From: Prochlorococcus sp. AG-459-N19
Lineage (GTDB): Bacteria; Cyanobacteriota; Cyanobacteriia; PCC-6307; Cyanobiaceae
Direction: 5' to 3'
DNA: 64,000 nt
Assembly (NCBI GenBank): GCA_003209375.1
Contig: QCRF01000006.1
Coordinates: 1-64,000, forward strand
Positions 49,787-59,811 of the stretch are shown in pieces; positions within the stretch are counted from its first letter, which is position 1, and each line of letters starts with the position of its first letter. The notes under the pieces are model-generated. The model was not told where the DNA came from. It was given only the letters and a program-made list of their open reading frames with translations, and ran no database searches. A program made the position numbers and the translations under genes.

Positions 49787-50665
49787 ATGCAAAAATTATC
49801 TCCTATTGAAATTAACGAAATTTGTGAAGAATTAGGTGAAACCTATCCAAAAAGTATTGAACAAGTACATGGTGGCGATATTCACAATGCATGGCGAATA
49901 GAATTTTCAAACAAAAAGTTATTTCTTAAAAGAAACATTAGAAACAAAAAATTTCTTGAATTTGAAAAATATTGTCTCCAAAATTTAAGAAAATATATTA
50001 ATGAAGAAAACTTAGTTATTCCTGAAGTTATTGCATATAAAAATATAAAAAATATAGAGATTCTTTTAATTGAATGGATAGATATGCATAACTTTGACCA
50101 AAAAAAGCTTGGAAAAGGTTTAGGTGAATTGCACTTAAAATCAGCTGAATCTAACCCCAAAATGTTTGGGTTTCCAGTTGAGGGTTTTATCGGAACAACA
50201 AATCAGAAAAAAGGCTTGGAAGATAATTGGATAGATTGTTTTTTAAACTTAAGGATAATACCTCAGTTATTAAGTCTTAAATCGAGAACTTTAGATAAAG
50301 AAATCATAAATAAAGTTAAAGAAAAAATTAAATCAGAATTGCTTAATCACAAACCAATAAATGCTCTTGTTCATGGTGATTTATGGTCAGGCAATTCAGG
50401 AATGGACAAAAATGGAAAGGGGGTTATATTTGACCCTGCATCTTGGTGGGCAGATAATGAAGTAGATATAGCTATGACAAAACTATTTGGAGGTTTTAGA
50501 AAAGAATTTTATGAAGAATACCATAGAATTTTTCCTATAAAAAACGGATTTGAAAAAAGAATTATTATTTATAATTTTTATCACATATTGAATCACGCCA
50601 ATATGTTTGGAGGAGGGTACTTAAACCAAGTTGAAGATTACGTAAAAGCAATTCTTAATATGTAA
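49787..50665 (+). CDS. Fructosamine kinase family protein
   Basis: A 292-residue member of the fructosamine/ribulosamine-3-kinase family (aminoglycoside-kinase fold), which phosphorylates glycated lysines so that the sugar falls off. Visible are VHGGDIHNAWRIE, the catalytic loop LVHGDLWSGNSG and the metal-binding IFDPASWWADNEVDIAMT. The role would be protein deglycation. Confidence 0.88.
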   Translation: MQKLSPIEINEICEELGETYPKSIEQVHGGDIHNAWRIEFSNKKLFLKRNIRNKKFLEFEKYCLQNLRKYINEENLVIPEVIAYKNIKNIEILLIEWIDMHNFDQKKLGKGLGELHLKSAESNPKMFGFPVEGFIGTTNQKKGLEDNWIDCFLNLRIIPQLLSLKSRTLDKEIINKVKEKIKSELLNHKPINALVHGDLWSGNSGMDKNGKGVIFDPASWWADNEVDIAMTKLFGGFRKEFYEEYHRIFPIKNGFEKRIIIYNFYHILNHANMFGGGYLNQVEDYVKAILNM

Positions 50666-50672
50666 TCTTTAA

Positions 50673-51038
50673 CTACCCTAAATATGTCTTCTTAAGATTT
50701 TGTACCTTATCTAGAACAGCTTCACGATTTTCACTTGTACGAAGATTTTGCCAGCTCCATTGACCGACAACAATGACCCCTAGCAGTTCTAGTAAACCAG
50801 GAAGAATTGGGAAAAAGTTTATCGTGTCAATGACAACTTTAATTATTATCTGAGCTATTACGACAACAGCAATTATGCCTGCCGCCTTGCCGTACTTGCC
50901 CATTTGAGTCCAATCAACATTACCAAGGGTTTCGTTGACTTTTCCCATAACATCAGAGTACTTCTCTGAAAAACTTTTGGTTTCTGAGCTTGTATCGGAG
51001 CCGGAGTCTTGGTTTGACTCTGGAGTGTTATCACTCAT
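50673..51038 (-). CDS. CAAD/CURT1-type thylakoid membrane protein
   Basis: A 121-residue protein with a Ser/Asp-rich acidic N-terminus (about 45 residues), an amphipathic helix and two close hydrophobic segments, GIIAVVVIAQIIIKVVIDTI and LPGLLELLGVIVVGQWSW. A further amphipathic helix follows. This is the CAAD domain seen in cyanobacterial aminoacyl-tRNA synthetases and in CURT1, which bends thylakoid membranes at grana margins. It stands alone, convergent with the fructosamine kinase gene (7 nt). Confidence 0.8.
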   Translation of the reverse strand: MSDNTPESNQDSGSDTSSETKSFSEKYSDVMGKVNETLGNVDWTQMGKYGKAAGIIAVVVIAQIIIKVVIDTINFFPILPGLLELLGVIVVGQWSWQNLRTSENREAVLDKVQNLKKTYLG

Positions 51039-51332
51039 GAATTCAGTAAACTTAATATATGAACCAGACAGTATCGGAAAAAACGTCTATTGACTACCTT
51101 TTTGTTGTGCAAAATTCCGAACCGAAACATTTTGTATTTTTTTAGAGGCGCTGGTATATATGCTTTCTAAAGATATTTAAACTTAAAATTGATTTATAAA
51201 AACTTCACATTATTGTCTAGTTCTAACAAAAACATTTATAAATTAGAATAATAAGAAAAATTTAAAAGTCTAAAATTTTTATTTTAATTATTATATTTTC
51301 ATAGTTTATCTCGCAAAAATTAAAGAATTTCA

Positions 51333-52478
51333 ATGTCCAAAGATATAAAATTTAATTTCCTAAACTCTGATGAAGAAGAAAGATATCAAAAACATTTAAC
51401 TCTCAAAGAGATAGGTTATGAGGGCCAATTAAATCTTAAAAACGCCTCAGTATTATGCATTGGAGCAGGTGGGCTTGGTTCTTCCGTTTTGCTTTATCTA
51501 GCTGCAGCAGGAATTGGGAGAATTGGAATAGTTGATAACGATCAAGTTGAAAAGTCTAATCTCCAGAGACAGATAATTCATGAAACAAATACTATTGGCA
51601 ATCTTAAAATTGATTCTGCTCGTGAAAGAATTAAAAAATTCAATCCTAATTGTGAAATATTAACCTTTTCAGAGAGAATTAATCCTAAAAACGCTCTTGA
51701 ATTAATAAAGGAGTTTGATGTAATTTGCGATTGCTCGGATAACTTTGGAACAAGATATTTAATAAATGATTCATGCCTGATATTAAATAAACCCCTAGTC
51801 TTTGGAAGTGTACAAGGCTTTGAAGGGCAAGTGAGTGTTTTCAATTTATATAAAAATAGTCCTAATTTAAGAGACTTACTTCCAGAATCACCTTCAAAAA
51901 ATGCTGCCCCAAGTTGTTCAGAATACGGGGTTGTGGGTGTTTCAACAGGTTTAATAGGAATTCTTCAGGTTAATGAAATTATCAAAATCATTTTGAAAAA
52001 AGGTGAAATTTTAGATGGGAAGATTTTAATTTTTGATCTATTGAATATGAATATGAAAAAATTACATCTAAAAAGTGATCAGTTAAATAAAGGTATCAAA
52101 AATTTGTCTCAGTTTGAGGGCTTTTATAATTGCGACGAATATTGTGAAAAAAATAATGCGATAAACAGTATTAATGCCCATGACTTTAATAGTTTATACA
52201 AAGCAAAACCCAACAAAATTCTTTTAATTGATGTTAGGGAAAATGAAGAATTTTCTACATCTGCGATAGAGGGATCTATCTCAATTCCCCTAAATCATTT
52301 AGACCAAGAATCTGACTTAAAATTTATTCAAAAAGAAAGTTTAAGTAAAGAGGTTTTCATTATATGTAGATCTGGGAAACGTTCTGAAAAAGCATCAAGA
52401 ATATTGTCTCAATTCAAAATTCAGTCAAGATCTATTGAAGGTGGCATTGAAAAGGTAAAAAAAATATTGTGCAATTAA
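51333..52478 (+). CDS. moeB: MoeB/MoeZ-type adenylyltransferase with rhodanese domain
   Basis: A 381-residue fusion of an E1-like adenylating domain and a C-terminal rhodanese domain. It activates the C-terminus of sulfur-carrier proteins (MoaD, perhaps ThiS) for molybdopterin or thiamin synthesis. The nucleotide loop GAGGLGSSVL is near residues 44-53; the adenylating domain cysteine is Cys195 (SCSEYG), and the rhodanese cysteine is Cys345 in CRSGKRS. The first CxxC zinc pair of E. coli MoeB is replaced by NLRD (178-181), as is usual for MoeZ-type proteins. Confidence 0.9.
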   Translation: MSKDIKFNFLNSDEEERYQKHLTLKEIGYEGQLNLKNASVLCIGAGGLGSSVLLYLAAAGIGRIGIVDNDQVEKSNLQRQIIHETNTIGNLKIDSARERIKKFNPNCEILTFSERINPKNALELIKEFDVICDCSDNFGTRYLINDSCLILNKPLVFGSVQGFEGQVSVFNLYKNSPNLRDLLPESPSKNAAPSCSEYGVVGVSTGLIGILQVNEIIKIILKKGEILDGKILIFDLLNMNMKKLHLKSDQLNKGIKNLSQFEGFYNCDEYCEKNNAINSINAHDFNSLYKAKPNKILLIDVRENEEFSTSAIEGSISIPLNHLDQESDLKFIQKESLSKEVFIICRSGKRSEKASRILSQFKIQSRSIEGGIEKVKKILCN

Positions 52479-52493
52479 TAATTCTAAGAATAT

Positions 52494-53654
52494 TTAGTAA
52501 TCTACACCTCTTTTCAAATCAACTCCAACATTTGCGTAATGCTTATGACACACCATTTCAGAGTAGACATTAGCAAGTTCAAAGTATGAAGGTTCATTTT
52601 TACACCTCCCAGTAATGACAACTTCTGTGTCTAGTGGTTTTCTTAAGAGCGTTTGATGTATTGATTCCACAGGTAACAGCTCTAAATCAACAGTTGGATT
52701 CAATTCATCCAAAATAATTGTTTTATACAAACCAGACAAAATAGCAGCTTTAGCAATTTCCCATGCTCTTTCAGCCTCAACATAATCAATTGGTTGTTGC
52801 TGACCTCTCCATACGATGGCATCTCTGCCTGAACGCAAATGATCTACTAAATGTGGGTAACTCTCTCTCAAAGCTTCTATGGCAGCATCTTCGGTATAAC
52901 CATTACCACCTTTTAACCACTGTAATATTAAAACTCTATGACTTTTATCTTGAGATATTCCTTTACCGATAGCTTGAAGAGCCTTACCAAGAGCACTTGT
53001 GGATTTACCCTTTCCTTCACCTGTATAAATCTCAATTCCACCACTAGAACTACTTTCTCTGGTTAGTGTTGATAAGTCTCCTGTCAAACGTGGTCTCATT
53101 TCCGAATGGAGTTGAGATATTCTTACCAAAGAGGAAGGGGCTGCCCGGCCGGTAATAATTATTTCTAATCCATCTGGACGATTTTGAAGAGAGTCAACTA
53201 CTTCATTAATATCAAGCATTCCTAAATCAAGAACTGGGTTCAACTCATCTAGTACAACTACAGAATAAAGAGAACTAGCAATTGCTCCTTTAGCAATATT
53301 CCACCCTCTCTCAGCCTCGCCAACATCAAACTTTGTCACTTGTTCAGCAGTAAAGAATTCAGATCTTCCGGTCCTTACATGATCAATTAAATGTGGGAAA
53401 CCTCTTTGCAAAGCCTCTATAGCTGAATCCTCGTCATATGGTCTCTCAGGACCTTTTAAAAACCTTAGAAGTAATACTCTTGACTGTCTTTTTTCGCATA
53501 TTCCTAATCCTATTGTCCTGAGTACTACTCCCAAAGCAGCCTGGCTTTTCCCCTTGCCCTCTCCATCATAAATATGTAATTGACCTTTTTGTCTCTCCTG
53601 ACTGTCACTTGCAGTGACAATTCCGATTCCTCTATTTCTACTCGTATTCGCCAA
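52494..53654 (-). CDS. cobO: Tandem-duplicated CobO-type corrinoid adenosyltransferase
   Basis: A 386-residue protein made of two CobO/BtuR domains. Residues about 25-195 and 206-386 repeat the same pattern: a P-loop GEGKGKS (31-37 and 212-218), then DED/TEDAAIEAL, PHL-DH-R-GR, EAERAWxIAK, VVLDELNPxLDL and an ITGR end. Ordinary CobO is about 190-200 residues with one domain. The two halves share clear identity, but the first carries an extra N-terminal 25 residues. The reaction would be ATP-dependent adenosylation of cob(I)yrinate a,c-diamide. Both P-loops are intact, so both sites could be active. Confidence 0.85.
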   Translation of the reverse strand: MANTSRNRGIGIVTASDSQERQKGQLHIYDGEGKGKSQAALGVVLRTIGLGICEKRQSRVLLLRFLKGPERPYDEDSAIEALQRGFPHLIDHVRTGRSEFFTAEQVTKFDVGEAERGWNIAKGAIASSLYSVVVLDELNPVLDLGMLDINEVVDSLQNRPDGLEIIITGRAAPSSLVRISQLHSEMRPRLTGDLSTLTRESSSSGGIEIYTGEGKGKSTSALGKALQAIGKGISQDKSHRVLILQWLKGGNGYTEDAAIEALRESYPHLVDHLRSGRDAIVWRGQQQPIDYVEAERAWEIAKAAILSGLYKTIILDELNPTVDLELLPVESIHQTLLRKPLDTEVVITGRCKNEPSYFELANVYSEMVCHKHYANVGVDLKRGVDY

Positions 53655-53762
53655 TTGAACAAAATTAATGTATTTAATCTAATATATAAATAAGAATATT
53701 ATTAAAGATTTAATAATTAATTCAACCTATTTATATGTAACTTGAATTTTAAAGTAATTAAC

Positions 53763-54587
53763 ATGTTCAATCAACTAGAAATTCTCTCTGATGAACAAAG
53801 TGAAAAACTTTATACAATTAGAAGATACATTAAGAGTCTTGAAAGTGTTTGTATTGCTTATTCCGGAGGAGTTGACAGTACATTGGTAGCGTCATTAGCA
53901 TTTGAGCAATTGGGTAGCAAAGCAATAGCAATAACGGGTATATCTCCTGCATTAGCTAATACTCTTCGCGAAGAAGCAAGAAGTCAAGCAAAATGGATTG
54001 GAGTAAAGCATTTAGAAATTAAAACATCAGAATTAGATCAATCAAGTTACAGTAAAAATCCTAAGGATAGGTGCTTTGCATGCAAAAAAGAGCTCCACAG
54101 ACATACAACCTACCTCTCTAAAAAACTTAATTACAAAATTGTTTTGGACGGAGTCAATCTTGATGATCTTATAGATTACAGACCAGGTATAAAAGCCTCA
54201 AAACAAGCAGGAGTGATCTCTCCCCTTGCAAAATTTAAATTCTCAAAACAAGACATAAGGGATATATCAAAAGCATTAGGTTTTCCTTGGTGGGATAAAC
54301 CTGCTCAACCTTGCTTATCATCAAGATTTCCTTATGGTCATGAAATAACTAGTGAGCGGTTAAAAATGGTTGAGAAAGCAGAAGAATATCTCAAAGAAGG
54401 TGGCTTATCTGAGGTTAGAGTTCGATGCCAAGGCTCAACTGCAAGAATAGAAATTCCTCAAGGTGAATTAAAGCATTTTTTTAAAAAATATAATTTTAGT
54501 GAATTAGTTCAATATTTTTCTAGTTTAGGATTTAATTGCACAAGCCTAGATCTTGAAGGACTAATAAGTGGAAAATTAAATAGGTAA
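53763..54587 (+). CDS. larE: LarE-like ATP-dependent sulfur transferase
   Basis: A protein of about 274 residues. The PP-loop SGGVDST (34-40) binds ATP; the cysteine set Cys104, Cys107 (RCFACK) and Cys184 (AQPCLSSRFPYG) resembles LarE, which sacrifices its own cysteine sulfur to make the nickel-pincer cofactor. No larB or larC is nearby, and lactate racemase is not expected in this organism, so the substrate is uncertain; some members contain 4Fe-4S instead. I chose ATG 53763 over TTG 53742. Confidence 0.78.
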   Translation: MFNQLEILSDEQSEKLYTIRRYIKSLESVCIAYSGGVDSTLVASLAFEQLGSKAIAITGISPALANTLREEARSQAKWIGVKHLEIKTSELDQSSYSKNPKDRCFACKKELHRHTTYLSKKLNYKIVLDGVNLDDLIDYRPGIKASKQAGVISPLAKFKFSKQDIRDISKALGFPWWDKPAQPCLSSRFPYGHEITSERLKMVEKAEEYLKEGGLSEVRVRCQGSTARIEIPQGELKHFFKKYNFSELVQYFSSLGFNCTSLDLEGLISGKLNR

Positions 54588-54595
54588 ATATTGTA

Positions 54596-55030
54596 TTAAA
54601 CAGCCGTTCTGATTTGTTTCGTTACTTCTGAAGGTGGATTTCGCTCAATGACGCGCAAAGAATGTTCTTTAGCCATCAAAGATTCAATTAAATATTGACT
54701 AGCTAGTTCAGGTATCATATTTTGGCCACATGTAAAAATATCGACTGCAGAATAATTAGATTCAGGCCAAGTATGTATAGAAATATGCGATTCTGCCAGT
54801 AATGCAATTGCCGTAACCCCCTGAGGTTCAAATTTATTACTTATTAAATTCAGGACTGTTGCATTTGCTAATCTAGCAGCTCTGTTTAAAATACATCGCA
54901 GAAAGGATTCATCATTTAATTTTTCGCAATCGCACCTATAAAGTTCCAACAAAAGGTGTTTACTGTGATGACTTAATTTTTGATCATCACTTAATGAACT
55001 TAAAATGTGACTTTTTTTGTAGATTCCCAT
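54596..55030 (-). CDS. speD: S-adenosylmethionine decarboxylase proenzyme
   Basis: A 144-residue bacterial (SpeH-type) AdoMetDC for spermidine synthesis. Self-cleavage is expected at Glu80-Ser81 in LLAESHISIHTWPE, leaving a pyruvoyl group. The proton-relay His86 and Cys101 are present. It carries a charged tail of about 10 residues. Confidence 0.93.
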   Translation of the reverse strand: MGIYKKSHILSSLSDDQKLSHHSKHLLLELYRCDCEKLNDESFLRCILNRAARLANATVLNLISNKFEPQGVTAIALLAESHISIHTWPESNYSAVDIFTCGQNMIPELASQYLIESLMAKEHSLRVIERNPPSEVTKQIRTAV

Positions 55031-55083
55031 TTAAGAAATTTATATGAATATAAGATTAGCTAAGAATCATCCTTTTTTTGAAA

Positions 55084-56192
55084 TTATAAGTGAATCATTT
55101 GTGAAGAGCCTATAAAAGATTGATTAAATTTATCTAAATGTGTCGCACTTACAAAACATTGACTATCTTTGCCAACAGAATTTAATAACAAGTTTTGCCT
55201 AGTTAAATCTAATTCCGCCAAGACATCATCCAAAATAAGTATTGGAGGGACATTTAATGTTTTAGTTAATAAATCTAGTTCAGCCATCTTTAAAGCCAAG
55301 ATAAAAGTCCTTTGCTGTCCTGATGAACCATATTTTCTGACTGAAACATTATTGATTAGAAACTCAACATCATCACGATGAGGACCGAAATTACATTTAC
55401 CAGTCAATGCTTCTATCGAACGCTGATTAAAGAGTTGTTCTGCTATTTTTTTACTAATTAATTCTTCTTCTTCTTCTTCTGGGCTTATATTTTGTATCCC
55501 CGAAAGATAATTTATGTCTATTTGCTCTTTAGACTTACTCAAATGATTATGCCAATATTCAACATATGGTTTTATTTTTAATAAAGCCCTTCTTCTACGC
55601 CTAAAAATTCTTGTACTTATTACTGACATTTGAATATCAAAGCTTTCCAAAATATCTGAAGATTGGGTTTTTAAAAAACTTTCCGAACGCCAAAAATGAC
55701 TTCTTTGCTTTAAAAGCCTATTAAATCTACTTATCAGGTCTGAATACACGGGTTCAAGCTGAGATACAACTTTATCAATCCATATTCTTCGATAACTCGG
55801 TTCACTTTTCACAATATCTATATCATTAGAACAGAAACATACACTACGAATATAATTTTTTATTTCACTCTGTTTTTTCAAGATTGATTCATTGACGTAA
55901 ATTCTTTTAGGACCTTTTCGGAATAAATTTAACTTTAAATCATCTTTAAAATTTATCTGTCCTATGACTACAGCCATATCACTGTCATTCTCTATTAAAT
56001 CTTTATCGCTTAATGCCCTATTAGATTTTAATTGGCTTAAAAATTCAACCGATTCAAGTAAATTTGACTTCCCAATACCGTTACAGCCAAGAACAATTGC
56101 TCTTTGCTCTTTTAAATCAATTTCAAAACTTTTATGGTTCCGAAAATTTTTAATTTTTAAATTATTTAAAAAAATTTTTTTTGTGCATTCAT
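55084..56192 (-). CDS. recF: RecF recombination protein, with an apparent frameshift near the start
   Basis: RecF loads RecA at DNA gaps. The frame carries the Walker A GCNGIGKSN near residue 37, the ABC-type signature YGSSGQQRTFILALKMAEL and Walker B PPILILDDVLAELD. Predicted length is about 369 residues. The frame holding LKIKNFRNHKSFEIDLKEQRA is open upstream without ATG, GTG or TTG until a stop. ATG 56192, which would give MNAQKKFFLNNL, is out of frame by one base across an A8-T7 homopolymer (56168-56182). One extra A or T there would join it perfectly. It is probably a sequencing or slippage error, or a real mutation; ATT initiation is the less likely alternative. Confidence 0.88.
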
Positions 56193-56252
56193 TAATTAAA
56201 TTAGCTAAGTTTAAAATGTTTAGATTTTCTTTAAAGAAATTGAAAAATTAGA

Positions 56253-56327
56253 GGGCATGTAGCTCAGTTTGGATAGAGCATCAGATTCCGGTTCTGAGAG
56301 TCGGGGGTTCGAATCCCTCCATGCTCG
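56253..56327 (+). tRNA. tRNA-Arg (CCG)
   Basis: A 75-nt tRNA: acceptor GGGCATG pairs with CATGCTC (one G-T), anticodon stem TCAGA/TCTGA around TTCCGGT (anticodon CCG), and T arm GGGTTCGAATCCC. It lies in the gap between divergently oriented recF and a small convergent gene. Confidence 0.95.
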
Positions 56328-56338
56328 TAAAATGATTT

Positions 56339-56785
56339 TCAAAGTTTATATCCCATTACTCTTATACCGTTTGGATCTATTATGAATCCATTTTCCTCTA
56401 AACTTAAAAAAGAAGATACTGGAGCTTGTACAGAAATACTACATCCAGGCATCTCTCTATTTATTTTCTCAAGAGTTACTTTAAGCAATATTGAATAATA
56501 AAGTTGCTGATTATCACCTGGTAATGCACTTAAATTCCACAAATTAGCATTCAATCCCTTATCGGAAGTAACCCTTACAAAGCCATATAATTTATTTTTC
56601 AGTTCACTCTGTATGGTGAAAAAGAAATTACTCTTCTGAATAGCTATAGAAAGAGGTTTTATTGGAAATGTCTCACAGCCACAATTCGCTAAAAGTTTGT
56701 TAACTTCTTTAGCTAATGGAACTTTGGAAGAGTTAACGAAAAAACCTTCTGGGAGAACAAGTTTTTTTTTAGAAAAATATTGCAA
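56339..56785 (-). CDS. Conserved hypothetical protein, possible GNAT fold
   Basis: A 148-residue protein. The central segment FVRVTSDKGLNANLWNLSALPG and the end VSSFLSLEENGFIIDPNGIRVMGYKL resemble a GNAT acetyltransferase, with a strand-helix-strand order and a C-terminal ENGF pattern, but the acetyl-CoA loop is not clear. I do not recognise the exact family. It is 3 nt after ppc, so it is probably co-transcribed with it. Confidence 0.6.
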   Translation of the reverse strand: MQYFSKKKLVLPEGFFVNSSKVPLAKEVNKLLANCGCETFPIKPLSIAIQKSNFFFTIQSELKNKLYGFVRVTSDKGLNANLWNLSALPGDNQQLYYSILLKVTLEKINREMPGCSISVQAPVSSFLSLEENGFIIDPNGIRVMGYKL

Positions 56786-56788
56786 TTA

Positions 56789-59758
56789 TTAACCTGTATT
56801 TCTCATGCCAGCTGCTATTCCATTAATTGTTAAAAGTGCTCCCCTCAAAAGTTCACTTCTGCTGTAAGCTCTTCTAGATTCATCTTTATCAATAAGAAAT
56901 TCGCTTATTGGGGGTTGTCTTGTCTGGTCTCTCAGTCTTCTTAATAGTGAAACCTGCAAAAACCCCAATGGAATGATTGTCTTATTTCTTAAGCTTACTG
57001 ATGATCTCAAGTCTCTATCAGATTCGAGAAGTTTATTTTTACCAGTAATTTGAAGAATTAAAGATTTTGTAAGATTATATTCTTTAGAAATTACTCCAAA
57101 AATTTCATCAAAAGAATCTTTATTTTCTTTACTGCCAAGAGTATCAACATAATATCTAGCAACTTCCAAATCTACTTTAGATAATGTCATTTCTACCTTA
57201 GATATGAGCATTCTGAAAAATGGCCATCTTTGATGTAAAACTCTTAATAATTCAATTTGTTGAGGATCTGAATTTAATTCAGATGACAATGCAGTTCCTA
57301 CTCCAAACCAACTTGGCAAAAGAAATCTACTCTGTGTCCAACCAAATACCCATGGAATAGCTCTTAAACTTGATAAATCTTTTGCACCTTTTTTTCTTCT
57401 AGCAGGCCTACTTGATATCTGTAATTTACTTATTTCTTCAATTGGAGTGACCTCTTGAAAGAAATTTAACAAATCAGGATTCTCATGCACTAATTTTCTA
57501 TAGTGAGACCTCGATGTTTCCGCCAACCTAGACATTAATTGATTCCATTCTGGAGTAGCGTCAAGTCTGTTATTTACAAGACTATTTTGAATTACGGCTG
57601 TAGTTACGGTCTCAAGATTGTATAAAGCCAGTTCCGGAAGACTATATTTAGACGCTAAAACTTCACCTTGTTCTGTTATTTTTATTCGTCCTTTTAAAGT
57701 ACCGCTTGGTTGGGCCAATATTGCCTGATAGGCAGGTCCTCCTCCTCTCCCCACAGAACCTCCTCTTCCATGAAAAAGTCTAAGTAATATGTTGTTTCTG
57801 CTTGAAAGATTTTGAAGAGCTATTTGGGCTCTATGAATTTCCCAATTACTAGAAACAAAACCAGAATCTTTATTACTATCAGAGTATCCAAGCATTAATT
57901 CTTGTAGAGGTTTAAAAGATTCTCCCACTTGTGGCAATAAAGATCTGTAGAAATCTAATTTAAACAACTTTTCCATTACTTCTGGTGCTCTTTTAAGGTC
58001 CTCTACAGTTTCAAAAAGAGGAACAACTAATAACTTCGACTTTTGTGAATTTTGATCAAGAAGTCCCATTTCTTTTGCCAGTAAGAGCACTTCAAGCAAA
58101 TCAGACGCACTATGACTCATTGAGATTACATAAGAATGACAAATGCGACTTCCAAATTCTTGCTGTAATCTCTTAACCATTTTAAAAACTGAAAAGGTTT
58201 CTTCTGTAGTTTTTGTCCAGTTAACGTCAGAGGGAATTAGAGGCCTTTTTGTATTTAATTCGTCTATGAGCCATTTGATTTTCTCTTCCTCAGACATTAG
58301 GTCATATTTCACAGATAAATCAAGATAATTTGTAAGCTCTTGTATAGCGTCACTATGTCTTGTACTCTCTTGACGTATATCTAAACTTGCTAAAGAAAAT
58401 CCAAAAATATGAACCTGAGTAAGTAAAGTATTTACAGACTCGCAAGTTAAATCTGTACTTATCAAGCTATTTTTAATTAATTCGAGATCATAGGTGAATT
58501 CGTTGACTGACTTGTAATATAAGTTATCAACTTTATCTAAATTTTTGTTATCAATTTCTCCCTCTAAGTCAAATTTCCACCCATTATCAGCTAATAAGTT
58601 ATTTCTTTCTTGTGTTAATCTTAATTTTTCTAAAATATAACTTAATTTCAATCTGTAAGGTTCTGATCTATACCTTGTAGCTCTAGCTTCATAAACTTCC
58701 GGGAACTTTACCCTGTCCGTTTCCAGTGACTCTAATAAAGAAGAACTGACTTGACTCCATTGCATCGAGACACTTAATTGATCTCTAAGATTTGATATCG
58801 CAATAATATATCTTTCCAACATCAACTGCCTTTGGTAGCAAGCAGTTCTCCATGTAATCTCAGGAGTGACAGATGGATTACCATCTCTGTCGGAGCCTAC
58901 CCAAGAACCAAAGTTACAAAAAGATTCAGAGGGCAATTGAACATCTGGGTAATTCTCTGTAAGTGCTTCAGCGATTCTACCCCTCAATTGCGGCATTGCA
59001 TTAAATAAAACTTGCTGAAAATAATGCAAGGCATAATCTACTTCGTCTAAAACTGATGGTTTAAATTGATGTAATTCATCTGTTCTCCACCAAAGTCTAA
59101 CTTCCTCTTTTAATTGAGTTTTTAGAGAAATTTTTTCTTCTTTTGTTAGAAATTGCTCAATCTGTATTTTTTTTAACAAATTTGCCACTCTTGTTTGCTT
59201 ATGTCTAATCGTATGTCTTACTATCTCAGTAGGATGTGCAGTAAAAACTAAACGGATATCCATTTCCTGTAATAACTCTTCTAATTTGCCTGGTGGTACA
59301 TTTAATTTCCTTAGCCTGTAAAATAATTCTCTAAAAGTAACTGGAGCATTTTGCCGAGCCAATGCTGGAGCAAAAGGATCAAGATTATCAGGAGATTTTT
59401 GAACATCCTTGTTGGTAAAACTTTGAATATATCTATCTTCCTCAACTCTTTGTTCCAAAATATTTACCAGTTGAAAATACAATGAGAAAGCCCTAGCTGC
59501 TGCGATAGATTCTGCTAAATCCATTGAATTTACAATATCAACTATTTCATTTTTAAAAGTTTTTGAACTGTCACCATCAATTTGTTTTGAATAACTTAAT
59601 TCTTTAAGCTGTATCAATCTCTCTGCTTGATCATTTGGGCATTCTTCTCTGAGTACAGATTCCCATAGATCTTCTATTAAAAGACGATTTTTATCAAGTG
59701 GATCATTATTACTTATCAGATCCACATTATTATTTTTTATCTGTTGAAAAGATTCCAT
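56789..59758 (-). CDS. ppc: Phosphoenolpyruvate carboxylase
   Basis: A 989-residue PEPC that makes oxaloacetate from PEP and bicarbonate to refill the TCA cycle. The catalytic His175 is in [12 protein letters not shown], the [17 protein letters not shown] block follows, and [19 protein letters not shown] is the mobile loop with the essential arginines. The chain ends RNTG as in all PEPCs. It lies 53 nt downstream of gshA. No phosphorylation-site N-terminal serine of plant type is expected. Confidence 0.98.
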   Translation of the reverse strand: MESFQQIKNNNVDLISNNDPLDKNRLLIEDLWESVLREECPNDQAERLIQLKELSYSKQIDGDSSKTFKNEIVDIVNSMDLAESIAAARAFSLYFQLVNILEQRVEEDRYIQSFTNKDVQKSPDNLDPFAPALARQNAPVTFRELFYRLRKLNVPPGKLEELLQEMDIRLVFTAHPTEIVRHTIRHKQTRVANLLKKIQIEQFLTKEEKISLKTQLKEEVRLWWRTDELHQFKPSVLDEVDYALHYFQQVLFNAMPQLRGRIAEALTENYPDVQLPSESFCNFGSWVGSDRDGNPSVTPEITWRTACYQRQLMLERYIIAISNLRDQLSVSMQWSQVSSSLLESLETDRVKFPEVYEARATRYRSEPYRLKLSYILEKLRLTQERNNLLADNGWKFDLEGEIDNKNLDKVDNLYYKSVNEFTYDLELIKNSLISTDLTCESVNTLLTQVHIFGFSLASLDIRQESTRHSDAIQELTNYLDLSVKYDLMSEEEKIKWLIDELNTKRPLIPSDVNWTKTTEETFSVFKMVKRLQQEFGSRICHSYVISMSHSASDLLEVLLLAKEMGLLDQNSQKSKLLVVPLFETVEDLKRAPEVMEKLFKLDFYRSLLPQVGESFKPLQELMLGYSDSNKDSGFVSSNWEIHRAQIALQNLSSRNNILLRLFHGRGGSVGRGGGPAYQAILAQPSGTLKGRIKITEQGEVLASKYSLPELALYNLETVTTAVIQNSLVNNRLDATPEWNQLMSRLAETSRSHYRKLVHENPDLLNFFQEVTPIEEISKLQISSRPARRKKGAKDLSSLRAIPWVFGWTQSRFLLPSWFGVGTALSSELNSDPQQIELLRVLHQRWPFFRMLISKVEMTLSKVDLEVARYYVDTLGSKENKDSFDEIFGVISKEYNLTKSLILQITGKNKLLESDRDLRSSVSLRNKTIIPLGFLQVSLLRRLRDQTRQPPISEFLIDKDESRRAYSRSELLRGALLTINGIAAGMRNTG

Positions 59759-59811
59759 ATAATCATTATGTCACAAGTGAAAATGTTCAGATCAAATGTT
59801 TATTTAAATAA

